Below the pieces are notes generated by a model that saw nothing but the letters and a program-made list of their open reading frames with translations, was not told the DNA's origin and made no database searches. Positions 7,646 to 16,014 of a stretch of 64,000 nucleotides of DNA are shown piece by piece; the stretch's first letter is position 1; each line of letters opens with the position of its first letter. The position numbers and the translations under genes are program-made. The stretch is from Moraxellaceae bacterium. Lineage in GTDB: Bacteria > Pseudomonadota > Gammaproteobacteria > Pseudomonadales > Moraxellaceae. The DNA lies in assembly GCA_030680295.1 (NCBI GenBank), contig JAUXVU010000018.1:496001-560000 (forward strand), given 5' to 3'.

Positions 7646-8899
7646 TCACTGTGGTTGCTTTAAGTAAAAGGATATTGCTGTTAATAGTTTGACCAGCGCT
7701 GGAATATGCGGCCCAACAATGGGTTTGCCTGAGGTTAGGATGCTGACTGAAATGTCGCGTGCCGGATCAGCCCAGCAAAACACATTACTAAACCCTATAT
7801 GTCCAAACGCTTTCCCCGTCATGGGACCATACAGACCAACTGGGTTAGCACCTAACATTAGGCCGTGGCTGTAGCGAATAGGGGCTAATAAACTGCGGTC
7901 AAACTGGGTTTTGCCTGCTTCAATAATGGCGCGCTCAATAGTCACAGGCTTAAATACTTGCACGCCATCTAGGCTGCCGCCGCGTAATAAACACTCAAAA
8001 AAGCGGCAACTATCATTTGCAGTGGCATAAATATTGGCTGCTGGCGAAATAACGTCTAAAAAGCGTGGATCATTGGTGACTTCAATAAGCTCATCTAGGC
8101 TGCCACCTAATAAATGCTTGATGAAGTGGTCCACTCCAAGGGCCGGTTTAAAGCCGGTAGCGTAGTGGCGAGCTTCAGTGCCGCGATGTCCAGGTGCTAA
8201 GCCATAGTTAAAGATATTCAAGCCCAGTGGTGTTGATACGGTGTCTTGCAAGTATTCACGCGGAGTTTTGCCCGTCACTTTGGTGATTAGCTCACCTAAT
8301 ATATAACCACCAGTGATGGCGTGATAAGCCACATGATGGCCACTGCGATGCGACGGTTTAGCCTGATTTAATAACGCCACGACTTTGGGCGTATCAAAAA
8401 ACACGTCTAAGTCTTGATTGGCTGGAATTGACGGAAAACCACTACGATGGCTCAGAACATGAGCGATGGTGGTGTATTGTTTGCCCTGATTACCAAACTC
8501 TGGCAAGTAGTGTGCCACAGGGGCCAACAAATCGAGCTGATGGGTCTCGGCTAGTTTATGAATCAACATGGCGGTGATTGCTTTCGATGCCGAGAACAGA
8601 CAGAACGGTGTATCTGGCGTAGCAAGCACTTTGTCGGCACTGGCGTGGTCGTCAGGACCATTGCCGACCGTATGACCAATGGCACGATCAAATAAGACAT
8701 GGCCGTTGCGACGAATACAGATAGAAACTGCGGGTGATACGCCGGTTTTATAATAGCCTTCCACACAGGCCCATAGTTTGCGTTTGTCACTTTCACTGAC
8801 ACCCGTGGCATCTGCGTCAGCTTCAACGTTGGGGTAAAACGTGGTGACGCTGGCTATATCTTTAACAATGCGACTGGTATTGGCCGACAGCAGTTTCAT
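7646..8899 (-). CDS. Serine hydrolase of the beta-lactamase/EstB esterase family
   Basis: A 417-residue class C beta-lactamase-fold protein, more likely an esterase or carboxypeptidase-like enzyme than a true beta-lactamase. Seen: SxxK motif SASK (103-106, after CLF), a Tyr motif in VAYHAITGGYILGEL (near 195), and a GHIGF box near 375 replacing the KTG motif, as in EstB-like esterases. There is no clear signal peptide, so it may be cytoplasmic. It is the last gene of a four-gene minus-strand operon, 8 bp after the DUF4282 gene. The preceding PlsC-like acyltransferase hints at a lipid ester substrate; that is inference. Confidence 0.88.
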   Translation of the reverse strand: MKLLSANTSRIVKDIASVTTFYPNVEADADATGVSESDKRKLWACVEGYYKTGVSPAVSICIRRNGHVLFDRAIGHTVGNGPDDHASADKVLATPDTPFCLFSASKAITAMLIHKLAETHQLDLLAPVAHYLPEFGNQGKQYTTIAHVLSHRSGFPSIPANQDLDVFFDTPKVVALLNQAKPSHRSGHHVAYHAITGGYILGELITKVTGKTPREYLQDTVSTPLGLNIFNYGLAPGHRGTEARHYATGFKPALGVDHFIKHLLGGSLDELIEVTNDPRFLDVISPAANIYATANDSCRFFECLLRGGSLDGVQVFKPVTIERAIIEAGKTQFDRSLLAPIRYSHGLMLGANPVGLYGPMTGKAFGHIGFSNVFCWADPARDISVSILTSGKPIVGPHIPALVKLLTAISFYLKQPQ

Positions 8900-8907
8900 G
8901 TACTACC

Positions 8908-9390
8908 TCAATTCTTTTTGGTGGGGTCATCATCACGTGATGCCTGATAAGCCTTAATAAAAGGCATTAATCGCGAAATCCAATTGGGTCCGCTAAACAA
9001 GTTGTCGAGTTTGTCGACCGTTGGTTTGATACTCGCCAGCGTTTGTACGTCTTGTGACATGCGGAATACAACCAATAAAAATTCAGTCGTAGCACGACAG
9101 GCAGAGGCCCAAACTAAAACAGCAACCGGTGACGCCAGCAAAAACATAAGCCCACGATGTGTATTGATTGCAAATGCATCCCAAACTTGTTGCGCTATAA
9201 CGCCAAGCCCACCAATGACTAACACCACATAAAGTAAGGGCAGAAGCTGTACAGTCAAATAACGGGAAAATTTCAGATCAAACAAAATACTGAAATAGTC
9301 TTTAATTAGATACAACAAGCCACGATTACTCGGCATGCCGCCATTGTTTGGTTTGCGGCGGATTTGTGGAACCCGCTTAGGCTGCGTCAA
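8908..9390 (-). CDS. DUF4282-like membrane protein
   Basis: A 160-residue protein with two membrane segments (near residues 50-72 and 80-105) and charged ends. The pattern FDLKFSRYLTVQLLPLLYVV followed by a second helix matches DUF4282 as I remember it. Its start appears to be TTG at 9390, overlapping the stop of the preceding gene by 4 bp (TTGA) with GGAG seven bases upstream. The first ATG in frame is 18 codons later (9336) with no good ribosome site, so I keep TTG. Function unknown; operon partners are an acyltransferase, a PA4642-like protein and a serine hydrolase. Confidence 0.8.
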   Translation of the reverse strand: MTQPKRVPQIRRKPNNGGMPSNRGLLYLIKDYFSILFDLKFSRYLTVQLLPLLYVVLVIGGLGVIAQQVWDAFAINTHRGLMFLLASPVAVLVWASACRATTEFLLVVFRMSQDVQTLASIKPTVDKLDNLFSGPNWISRLMPFIKAYQASRDDDPTKKN

Positions 9391-9680
9391 TGTTGTGCTC
9401 CATGTGCTACTAATGCATCAACAAAACCTTGGCTTTGTGCATGTTCGCCAACTAATGTGAGCATGGTTTTGCCATGCGAATTTTTGCCATTAATGTTGCG
9501 ACCCTGCTGAGCAAAAGCTTGCAGAAAGCGCTGAAAGTCATCAAGACGCATGTGTTTGTAGGCGGTGTAAAGCACATTGAAGTCAGCATCATCACCAGCG
9601 GGTGGTAAGCGGTCTAAATAACCAGCGATACGCTCATCGCTCCAGTCTTCGCCAAATCGTGCAGGTTGTGAAACAGACAT
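9387..9680 (-). CDS. Small PA4642-like protein of unknown function
   Basis: A 97-residue acidic soluble protein. The sequence WSDERIAGYLD near the N-terminus, then DFNVLYTAYKHMRLDDFQRFL and GRNINGKNSHGKTML, resembles the small PA4642 family of Pseudomonas as I recall it, with an ankyrin-like final part. I start it at ATG 9680 because GGAGT precedes it; a longer reading would run deep into the acyltransferase gene. Gap to the acyltransferase stop is 2 bp and it overlaps the next gene by 4 bp, so it is inside a tight operon. No function can be assigned. Confidence 0.75.
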   Translation of the reverse strand: MSVSQPARFGEDWSDERIAGYLDRLPPAGDDADFNVLYTAYKHMRLDDFQRFLQAFAQQGRNINGKNSHGKTMLTLVGEHAQSQGFVDALVAHGAQH

Positions 9681-9682
9681 AA

Positions 9683-10585
9683 TTACTCCAAGGTTAAAAG
9701 TCGTGACATAGTTTGGTCTTTGTCCTGCCAAATGGCATTGACCCAAGACTGAAACTCTTGCCGATAATCGGCGTCACTTTCGTAGTTGCGCTGACAAAAA
9801 TGCTCAGGAATAGGGCGCAGTTTAATATCAATACAAATGTCTTGAACACGTCCACAGCAAAAATCCCAAAAACTTGGGATGCCTTGTGGGTAAGCAATGG
9901 TCATATCTAGCACACAATCCATTCGATCTCCTAAGGCGGAGATGACAAACGCAGCACCTGCAGACTTAGGCTTGAGCAAATGCTGGTAAGGTGATTGTGA
10001 GTGCTGATGTTTGGTTGGAGTAATACGCGTGCCTTCCAAAAAATTAATGACGGTAACTGGGTAGTATTGGTATTTAGCACAGGCTTTGCGTGTGGTTGCT
10101 AAGTCTTTGCCGCGTAAATCTGGTCGTTTAGTCAGAGCCTCTTTGCTGTAGCGCTTCATAAACGGAAAGTCTAAGGCGTAAACAGCCAAACCGATTAACG
10201 GAACGTATAACAACTCATTTTTGATAAAAAACTTTCCAACGGGCACGCGAAAATTGAGCACGTGATATATGGCAAGGATATCAACCCAGCTTTGGTGATT
10301 AGCAACCACAAAATACCATTTGTGACGCTTTAACTCAGCCATGCCCTCCACATGCCACTTAAGTTTTGGCAAACAAAGTTTAAAAAAGTAGCCATTGATG
10401 AGTGTCCACAACTCTTGTATGCCATTCATTACAGCGCGCAGGGGTGGAGTAAAAGATGGAATAGGTAGGCTCAAAAGTTTAAGCGGACTTAAAACAATCA
10501 GAATAATGGCTAAAAATAGTGTGTAGCCAATGATCAGTGTGGCCAGCAAAGCGCCGCGAGCTGCTATTAAAAAGCGTGTAAACAT
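9683..10585 (-). CDS. 1-acyl-glycerol-3-phosphate acyltransferase-like protein (YihG type)
   Basis: A 300-residue inner-membrane acyltransferase of the PlsC family. Seen: N-terminal membrane anchor (residues 8-35), the HX4D catalytic box in NHQSWVD, and the FLEGTR substrate-binding box. The long insertion between them and the PYQHLLKPKSAG segment are typical of YihG rather than of classical PlsC. It would transfer an acyl chain to lysophosphatidic acid or a related lysophospholipid. ATG 10585 is preferred over an adjacent TTG. First gene of the four-gene operon reaching down to 7646, divergent from the AMACR-like gene. Confidence 0.88.
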   Translation of the reverse strand: MFTRFLIAARGALLATLIIGYTLFLAIILIVLSPLKLLSLPIPSFTPPLRAVMNGIQELWTLINGYFFKLCLPKLKWHVEGMAELKRHKWYFVVANHQSWVDILAIYHVLNFRVPVGKFFIKNELLYVPLIGLAVYALDFPFMKRYSKEALTKRPDLRGKDLATTRKACAKYQYYPVTVINFLEGTRITPTKHQHSQSPYQHLLKPKSAGAAFVISALGDRMDCVLDMTIAYPQGIPSFWDFCCGRVQDICIDIKLRPIPEHFCQRNYESDADYRQEFQSWVNAIWQDKDQTMSRLLTLE

Positions 10586-10716
10586 CAAGCAAACACTCGT
10601 AAGTAAAACAGAAGTATGGCGAGCTTAGCCTTACTCTTGCAATACAGAGATGACTTTTCTCGTCAGCCAGTCTGTCGCTTCTGGTCATTGGCGAAATCAA
10701 CGCGCTGGTCTAGTGT

Positions 10717-10730
10717 TGACTCATTAGTCA
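10717..10730. repeat. 14-bp dyad before the AMACR-like gene
   Basis: TGACT-CATT-AGTCA, a perfect 5-bp-arm inverted repeat 20 bp upstream of the start codon at 10750, between the divergent acyltransferase and CoA-transferase family genes. It could be an operator, but a dyad of this size also occurs by chance. Confidence 0.3.
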
Positions 10731-10749
10731 CTAGTTTAGGAGTTAGTCC

Positions 10750-11934
10750 ATGTCAGGTCCATTAAGCGGCTTAAAAGTGCTCGATTTTTCAACATTATTG
10801 CCTGGTCCATTTGCCACCATGATGTTTGCAGACATGGGCGCTGATGTATTACGAGTCGAGTCACCCAGTCGTCCAGACATGGTGCGTGTTATGCCGCCTT
10901 ATGCCGATGATGGTAATTCCGCCGCACATGGCTTTTTGAACCGCTCCAAGCGCTCAATTGCGATTGATTTGAAGCGCCCTGAAGGTGTTGAAATTGTTAA
11001 ACAGCTCATTGCCGAATACGACATTGTCATTGAGCAATTTAGACCCGGCGTAATGGATCGTTTAGGGGTGGGTTATGAGGCCTTAAAAGCGATTAACCCT
11101 AAGTTGATTTATTGCTCGATTACCGGTTATGGCCAGACGGGTCCGTATCGTGATCGTGCCGGTCACGACATGAACTACTTAGCGATTGCTGGTGTATTAG
11201 GTTACAACGGTCGCAAAGCATCAGGCCCTGCGCCCATGGCGGTACAGGTGGCCGATGTGGCTGGTGGTTCATGCCATGCGGTCATTGGTGTATTAGCCGC
11301 GGTAATCCATCGTGCCAGCACGGGCCAAGGGCAATACATTGATATTTCCATGACCGATGCGGCCTTTAGTCTGCATGCGTTGACTGCACCAAGTGCGCTC
11401 ATGGGGCACGATCAGCCAGCCCTAGAGGCAACGCAGCTTAATGGCGGCACATTTTATGACTGTTATGAAACTGCAGACGGCCGTCATTTCTCTGTTGGTG
11501 GCCTAGAGCCTCAGTTCTTTATGCAGTTCTGTGCCGCGATTGGTCGTCCTGAGTTGGCGCCACAAGGTTTAAATATGATGCCCGATGTGGTGGCAGCGCT
11601 GAAAACCGAGATACGTCAGGAAATGAAGAAAAAGACCTATGCCGAGTGGCAGGATATTTTCTTGGCGATTGATTCCTGCACTGAGCCGGTATTACGTTTT
11701 GATGAGGCGATTAATCATCCGCATATTGTTGCGCGTGAACTATTGGTTGATGTGCCGCAAAGCAATGGTGGTCAACAACGTCAATTAGCATCTCCGATTA
11801 AGTTCTCGGCAACACCTGCTCAATATGCACATACTGGTGCTTCATTAGGTGAACATACCGAACAGGTTTTGACAGCATTAGGTTATGACGAGGAAAAAAT
11901 CAAAGCCTGTCGCAGTGCGGGTGTGATTGCTTGA
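10750..11934 (+). CDS. CoA-transferase family III protein, alpha-methylacyl-CoA racemase-like
   Basis: A 394-residue CaiB/BaiF family protein. The N-terminal GLKVLDFSTLLPGPFATMM and the block GYGQTGPYRDRAGHDMNYLAIAG (residues 126-148) are diagnostic; His139 in AGHDxNY is the catalytic His of alpha-methylacyl-CoA racemases, which favours racemase over CoA transferase. Such an enzyme converts (2R)- to (2S)-methylacyl-CoA so that branched or sterol-derived acids can enter beta-oxidation. ATG 10750 has an AGGAG site (10738-10742). A DUF2489 gene follows after about 40 bp. Confidence 0.88.
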   Translation: MSGPLSGLKVLDFSTLLPGPFATMMFADMGADVLRVESPSRPDMVRVMPPYADDGNSAAHGFLNRSKRSIAIDLKRPEGVEIVKQLIAEYDIVIEQFRPGVMDRLGVGYEALKAINPKLIYCSITGYGQTGPYRDRAGHDMNYLAIAGVLGYNGRKASGPAPMAVQVADVAGGSCHAVIGVLAAVIHRASTGQGQYIDISMTDAAFSLHALTAPSALMGHDQPALEATQLNGGTFYDCYETADGRHFSVGGLEPQFFMQFCAAIGRPELAPQGLNMMPDVVAALKTEIRQEMKKKTYAEWQDIFLAIDSCTEPVLRFDEAINHPHIVARELLVDVPQSNGGQQRQLASPIKFSATPAQYAHTGASLGEHTEQVLTALGYDEEKIKACRSAGVIA

Positions 11935-11972
11935 CGTTAAACTATAACCACTAACGAGTGATCGGAGTGGTT

Positions 11973-12473
11973 ATGGAAAGTGGGGTTGTGTTTTATATGC
12001 TGGGCACCTTGGCAATTGCTGTGGTGCTCGGCTTGGCGTCTTATGCAATACATTTGCATATCAAATTACGTGAGCGCGAACAGGCCAAGCCTGTGGTGGT
12101 GACTGATGCCGGCGGCATAAGCTGTGAACAGCGACATGCCATGCGTCGTGCCAATTTAATTGAGCAGTTAGAGCGTTTAGCGATGGCCGCGCTCAATGAT
12201 GACGTCAATATTTCTGAAATTACCATTCGTAGTCGTTACTTACTGGATCATTTAGACCCAGAACAGCATATGCGCGAACGTTTTGAAGGGATTTATTTGC
12301 ACTATGAAGCGGTAAAAGACTTTGCCGTTAAAGAGGCACGAGATGAATTAACACCGGCAGAGCGTCGTCAAGAAGATATCGAGCGTCTACGGGCAGAGCG
12401 GGAAAACGGTGAACAAGTGAAGTTGGCACTACAAGAGCTACTGAAACTACGTGATATCAGTGCATTAAATTAA
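11973..12473 (+). CDS. DUF2489-like membrane-anchored protein
   Basis: A 166-residue protein with one N-terminal membrane helix (residues 6-27) followed by a charged, helical, probably cytoplasmic domain ending in a long coiled-coil-like stretch (EERRQEDIERL type). The block QRHAMRRANLIEQLERLAMA and the repeated NISEITIRSRYLLDHL fit DUF2489 as I remember it. ATG 11973 is preferred over GTG 11958 because GGAG lies at 11964-11967 with 5-nt spacing. Its stop codon sits inside a perfect palindrome (12455-12483). Function unknown. Confidence 0.7.
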   Translation: MESGVVFYMLGTLAIAVVLGLASYAIHLHIKLREREQAKPVVVTDAGGISCEQRHAMRRANLIEQLERLAMAALNDDVNISEITIRSRYLLDHLDPEQHMRERFEGIYLHYEAVKDFAVKEARDELTPAERRQEDIERLRAERENGEQVKLALQELLKLRDISALN

Positions 12474-12483
12474 TGCACTGATA
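12455..12483. repeat. Perfect 29-nt palindrome over the DUF2489 stop codon
   Basis: Two 14-nt arms (left arm TATCAGTGCATTAA, right arm its exact reverse complement) around a single A. It covers the last five codons and the stop of the DUF2489 gene and lies 4 bp past the 3' CCA end of the convergent tRNA-Leu gene. No T-run follows the hairpin on either strand, so it is not a standard intrinsic terminator, though it may stop or stabilise convergent transcripts. Confidence 0.6.
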
Positions 12484-12487
12484 AAAA

Positions 12488-12574
12488 TGGTGCCCGGGAC
12501 CGGAATCGAACCGGTACGACCTTACGGTCGAGAGATTTTAAGTCTCTTGTGTCTACCAATTTCACCACCCGGGC
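12488..12574 (-). tRNA. tRNA-Leu (anticodon UAA)
   Basis: Read on the minus strand: acceptor GCCCGGG pairs with CCCGGGC, discriminator A and an encoded CCA. The anticodon arm is GAGACTTAAAATCTC with anticodon TAA, the long variable arm (CGACC-GTAA-GGTCG) marks a class II tRNA, and the T-arm holds GGTTCGATTCC. Length 87 nt including CCA. Co-transcribed behind tRNA-Cys, 23 nt apart. Confidence 0.97.
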
Positions 12575-12597
12575 ATCAGGGGTGCCATGTTAAAACA

Positions 12598-12671
12598 TGG
12601 AGGCTGGAGTCGGAATCGAACCGGCGTAGGCGGAGTTGCAGTCCGCAGCATGACCACTCTGCCATCCAGCC
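12598..12671 (-). tRNA. tRNA-Cys (anticodon GCA)
   Basis: Read on the minus strand: acceptor GGCTGGA pairs with TCCAGCC, discriminator U (the tRNA-Cys identity base) and an encoded CCA. The anticodon stem-loop CGGACTGCAACTCCG gives anticodon GCA, and the T-arm holds GGTTCGATTCC. Length 74 nt. First gene of a two-tRNA transcript whose promoter lies at 12701-12729. Confidence 0.97.
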
Positions 12672-12700
12672 AAGATGGAGCGCCTCAGTGAGGAGGCGGC

Positions 12701-12729
12701 ATCATAGCGATGCCTAAAGCCTCCGTCAA
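12701..12729 (-). promoter_or_regulatory. Sigma70 promoter of the tRNA-Cys/tRNA-Leu operon
   Basis: On the minus strand: TTGACG (-35, 12729-12724), a 17-bp spacer, TATGAT (-10, 12706-12701), then a GC-only discriminator (GCCGCC). Start would fall near 12694, about 22 nt before tRNA-Cys. The GC-rich discriminator is the hallmark of stringently controlled stable RNA promoters. Confidence 0.85.
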
Positions 12730-12831
12730 CATCGGATGCATTCATTAATAAATATGATACACAGAATATCTTTAGCACCTTGCTTGCTTACAGTAGACTC
12801 ATTACAAATCAACAGATCTAAGGCATTACTG

Positions 12832-14352
12832 ATGATAACCGCTCAAGCAATAGAGCCTGACAACACAACACCAGCCCCCGCTAACATTACGCGTCTCCCG
12901 TACAGCTTTGCTAAGCGTCATGGTTTAGTGCTGCAGCTTGATGCAGAGGATGGCTGTTGTTTGTTAGCGCGTCCAGATTGGAAACTAAGTGCCTTAGCGG
13001 AAGCGCGCCGACTATTGGGCCGTCCTGTGTATTGCCGCCCAGTTACTGAAGCGATGTTTAATGAAGCACTATCACAAAGCTACCAAGGTGATGCTGGCGA
13101 CTCCATGCAAGCCGCCGAAGGCATTAGTGATCAGATTGATCTTGAACGCTTAGCAGACATGGTGCCTGAAACTGAAGATCTGATGGATCAAGAGGACGAT
13201 GCACCAATTATCCGCTTAATTAATGCGATTCTGCAGGAAGCGGTGCGCGAGAATGCGTCCGATATTCATATTGAGACATTTGAAAAACGTCTTTCTGTGC
13301 GTTTACGTGTGGATGGCGTGTTACGTGAGGTACTACATCCACGTCGTGAACTGGCGCCATTGTTAGTGTCGCGTATTAAGGTAATGGCGCGTTTAGACAT
13401 TGCTGAGAAACGCGTGCCGCAAGACGGCCGTATTTCTGTGAAGTTAGCCGGTCGCGAAGTCGATGTACGGGTGTCGACTATGCCGTCGAGTGCTGGTGAG
13501 CGTGTAGTAATGCGTTTGCTGGATAAACAAGCAGGGCGCTTGAACTTGTCGAGCCTTGGACTATCAATGCGCGACCATAAAATTTTGCAGGAGCTGATTG
13601 CAAAGCCACATGGCATTGTTTTGGTCACTGGCCCAACGGGTTCGGGTAAAACCACTTCGCTGTATGCAGCCTTGTCAGAATTAAACGACCACACGCGTAA
13701 TATTTTGACGGTAGAAGACCCCATTGAGTATCAGCTTGATGGCATTGGTCAGACCCAAGTCAATACGAAAGTGGACATGACCTTTGCTCGTGGCTTGCGA
13801 GCCATTTTGCGCCAAGACCCGGATGTGGTCATGGTCGGTGAGATTCGTGACCGTGAAACGGCGGAGATTGCCGTGCAAGCTTCGTTGACCGGTCATATGG
13901 TGTTATCAACGTTGCACACAAACTCGGCTGTTGGTGCGGTTACGCGTCTGGTGGATATGGGGGTTGAGCCGTTTCTGTTATCTTCCTCGCTGGTTGGTGT
14001 AATTGCTCAACGTTTGGTCCGCGTGCTTTGCCCAGAGTGTCGTGAAGAGCATGTCGCTGATCGTGCAGAATGTGAGCTAATGGGTGTGGATGCCTCGCAA
14101 GCACCAACAATTTATCGTGCGCGCGGTTGCAGTGCATGTAATCATCGAGGCTATAAAGGTCGTACCGGCATCTATGAAGTCGTTGCGGTTGATGAAGAGC
14201 TGCGACGCTTAGTTCACGAGCGCTCACTGGAGCAGTCACTGGAAGCAGCGGCACGTGTTAATGGCCCCAGTATTCGCCAAGATGGTATGCAAAAAGTTTT
14301 AGCTGGCGTGACAACCCTAGATGAGGTGCTGCGCGTCACAAGAGAGGATTGA
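12832..14352 (+). CDS. gspE: Type II secretion ATPase GspE
   Basis: A 506-residue hexameric secretion ATPase that acts at the cytoplasmic face of the type II secretion platform. Seen: N-terminal N1E-like domain (about 20-120), Walker [10 protein letters not shown] (267-275), Asp box around VEDPIEYQ, Walker [10 protein letters not shown] (335-343), His box [10 protein letters not shown] (355-364), and the CxxC-x29-CxxC zinc module (Cys400, 403, 433, 436) that separates GspE from pilus ATPases. ATG 12832 is preferred, with TAAGG upstream; an open frame extends to 12736 but without support. It opens the gspE-M operon. Confidence 0.95.
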   Translation: MITAQAIEPDNTTPAPANITRLPYSFAKRHGLVLQLDAEDGCCLLARPDWKLSALAEARRLLGRPVYCRPVTEAMFNEALSQSYQGDAGDSMQAAEGISDQIDLERLADMVPETEDLMDQEDDAPIIRLINAILQEAVRENASDIHIETFEKRLSVRLRVDGVLREVLHPRRELAPLLVSRIKVMARLDIAEKRVPQDGRISVKLAGREVDVRVSTMPSSAGERVVMRLLDKQAGRLNLSSLGLSMRDHKILQELIAKPHGIVLVTGPTGSGKTTSLYAALSELNDHTRNILTVEDPIEYQLDGIGQTQVNTKVDMTFARGLRAILRQDPDVVMVGEIRDRETAEIAVQASLTGHMVLSTLHTNSAVGAVTRLVDMGVEPFLLSSSLVGVIAQRLVRVLCPECREEHVADRAECELMGVDASQAPTIYRARGCSACNHRGYKGRTGIYEVVAVDEELRRLVHERSLEQSLEAAARVNGPSIRQDGMQKVLAGVTTLDEVLRVTRED

Positions 14353-15578
14353 TGGCGGCGTATGACTTTGTAGGCGTAGATGCGGCGGGTAAGCGTCATA
14401 AAGGCGCGCTTGAGGCTGACAGCCCGCGCCATGCGCGACAGCTGATTCGTGACAAGGGCTGGGTGCCAATGAGTATCGCACCAGCACAAGAGAAGCAAGC
14501 TGTCGCAACTACGGCTTCCGGCGCTATTTCTCAGCTGCTTCAACCTAAAATGAGCGCACAAGAGTTGGCACTTATTACTCGTCAGTTAGCGACCTTAGTT
14601 CAGGCGGGCCTGACCTTAGATGATGCTCTGCGTGCAGTTGCTCAACAAAGTGAAAATAAACAAACTCAGCGAGTGTTAACCGGTGTGCGCGCACGCGTAG
14701 TCGAAGGTTATAGCTTGGCGCATAGCTTGGGCGATTTTCCGTTAGCGTTTCCGTCGCTGTATCGTTCTACGGTTGCTGCTGGTGAGCGTGCAGGCCATTT
14801 AGATTTGGTTTTACAGCGTTTGGCGGATTACACCGAGTCACGTTACGAAACGCGCCGCAAAGTCCAAGGCGCGTTAATTTACCCAATTATTCTGACCGTT
14901 TTGTCGTTGCTCATTGTTATTGGCTTGCTGACATATGTTGTACCTGACATTGTCAAAGTGTTTGATAGCCAAAGCCAAGAGCTGCCATTGATCACACGTG
15001 CTTTAATCGCTGTAAGTGATGGATTGCGAGCATCAATAGGCTGGCTGCTGATAGCGGGCGTTATTGCCGGATTTTTTATTTTTAAGGCATTACAAAAACC
15101 ATCAGTACGCTATAAATGGCATGCATTTTTGCTTAAAGCGCCAGTGGCAGGGCGTATGATTCGTGACTCACAATCATCTCGTTTTGTCAGCACCTTAAGT
15201 ATTTTGACGCGTAGCAGCGTTCCTTTGGTGGATGCTTTACGTATATCGGCTGAAGTTATTGATAACCTACCTATGCGTGCTGCTGTTGAACATGCTGCAG
15301 AGCGTGTGACTGAGGGTGGACGTTTGGCACCTGCGTTAGAGCAGTCAAAACTGTTTCCCGCTATGATGATCAATATGATTGCCAGTGGTGAGGCTAGTGG
15401 TGAGCTTGATGATATGTTGTCACGTACGGGACAAATGCAAGAGCGAGCATTAACGGGCAGCATTTCGACCATGGTCAGCTTATTTGAGCCGATGATGCTG
15501 CTAATGATGGCGGGGGTGGTGCTAGTCATTGTGCTGGCAATCATGTTGCCAATCGTACAAATGAATAATTTAATTTGA
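14352..15578 (+). CDS. gspF: Type II secretion inner-membrane platform protein GspF
   Basis: A 408-residue polytopic protein that links GspE to the pseudopilus. Seen: N-terminal cytoplasmic domain AYDFVGVDAAGKRHKGALEA, two T2SF domains, and three membrane segments (near 170-195, 220-240 and 375-400). The motifs LALITRQLATLVQAGLTLDDA and SGEASGELDDMLSRTG are those of GspF. It starts at ATG 14352, which shares its A with the gspE stop (TGATG). Confidence 0.95.
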   Translation: MAAYDFVGVDAAGKRHKGALEADSPRHARQLIRDKGWVPMSIAPAQEKQAVATTASGAISQLLQPKMSAQELALITRQLATLVQAGLTLDDALRAVAQQSENKQTQRVLTGVRARVVEGYSLAHSLGDFPLAFPSLYRSTVAAGERAGHLDLVLQRLADYTESRYETRRKVQGALIYPIILTVLSLLIVIGLLTYVVPDIVKVFDSQSQELPLITRALIAVSDGLRASIGWLLIAGVIAGFFIFKALQKPSVRYKWHAFLLKAPVAGRMIRDSQSSRFVSTLSILTRSSVPLVDALRISAEVIDNLPMRAAVEHAAERVTEGGRLAPALEQSKLFPAMMINMIASGEASGELDDMLSRTGQMQERALTGSISTMVSLFEPMMLLMMAGVVLVIVLAIMLPIVQMNNLI

Positions 15579-15588
15579 GGTAAGTGGT

Positions 15589-16014
15589 ATGCGTAAATTC
15601 TCTAAGCACCTGCAATCGGGCTTCACTTTGATTGAAGTCATGGTGGTAGTAGCCATTATCGGTATTTTGGCACTAGTCATTGTGCCTAATGTGGTGGGCA
15701 AGGATGATCAAGCGCGTGTAACTACCACCAAAGCGAGCTTAAGTTCTGTTGCTAATGCTTTAGAGTTATACAAGCTCGACAACTATCGTTATCCCAGCAC
15801 TGAAGAAGGCTTGGAAGCGCTTGTGCGTCGTCCAGCCTCTGCACGTATATTTCCAGACGGCGGCTATCTACGTCGTTTACCGACAGACTCTTGGGATAAC
15901 CCCATGCAATACGCTTCTCCCGGCAGTGCTGGACGTCCATACGACTTATATTCTTTAGGCGCTGACAATGCTGAAGGTGGCGCTGGTTTTGCGGCAGATA
16001 TCTACTTCGAATGA
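15589..16014 (+). CDS. gspG: Major pseudopilin GspG
   Basis: A 141-residue pseudopilin. It has a class III leader cut by the prepilin peptidase between Gly11 and Phe12 (SG|FTLIEV) with Glu at mature position 5, then a 20-residue hydrophobic helix. The C-terminal part with PTDSWDNPMQYASPG and YDLYSLGADN carries the calcium-binding loop region of GspG. Ribosome site GAGGTAAG precedes ATG 15589; the stop overlaps gspH by 4 bp. Confidence 0.96.
   Translation: MRKFSKHLQSGFTLIEVMVVVAIIGILALVIVPNVVGKDDQARVTTTKASLSSVANALELYKLDNYRYPSTEEGLEALVRRPASARIFPDGGYLRRLPTDSWDNPMQYASPGSAGRPYDLYSLGADNAEGGAGFAADIYFE

Noticed and set aside
7646-8899. Calling the serine hydrolase a beta-lactamase resistance gene
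   Set aside because: It lacks the KTG motif and a signal peptide; the GHIGF box and context fit an esterase-type member.
12487-12717. 76-codon open frame on the plus strand over the tRNAs
   Set aside because: It covers both tRNA genes in antisense and includes the low-complexity residues typical of tRNA shadows.
15110-15544. 144-codon minus-strand frame inside gspF
   Set aside because: Antisense to an intact gspF with conserved C-terminal motif; no ribosome site.
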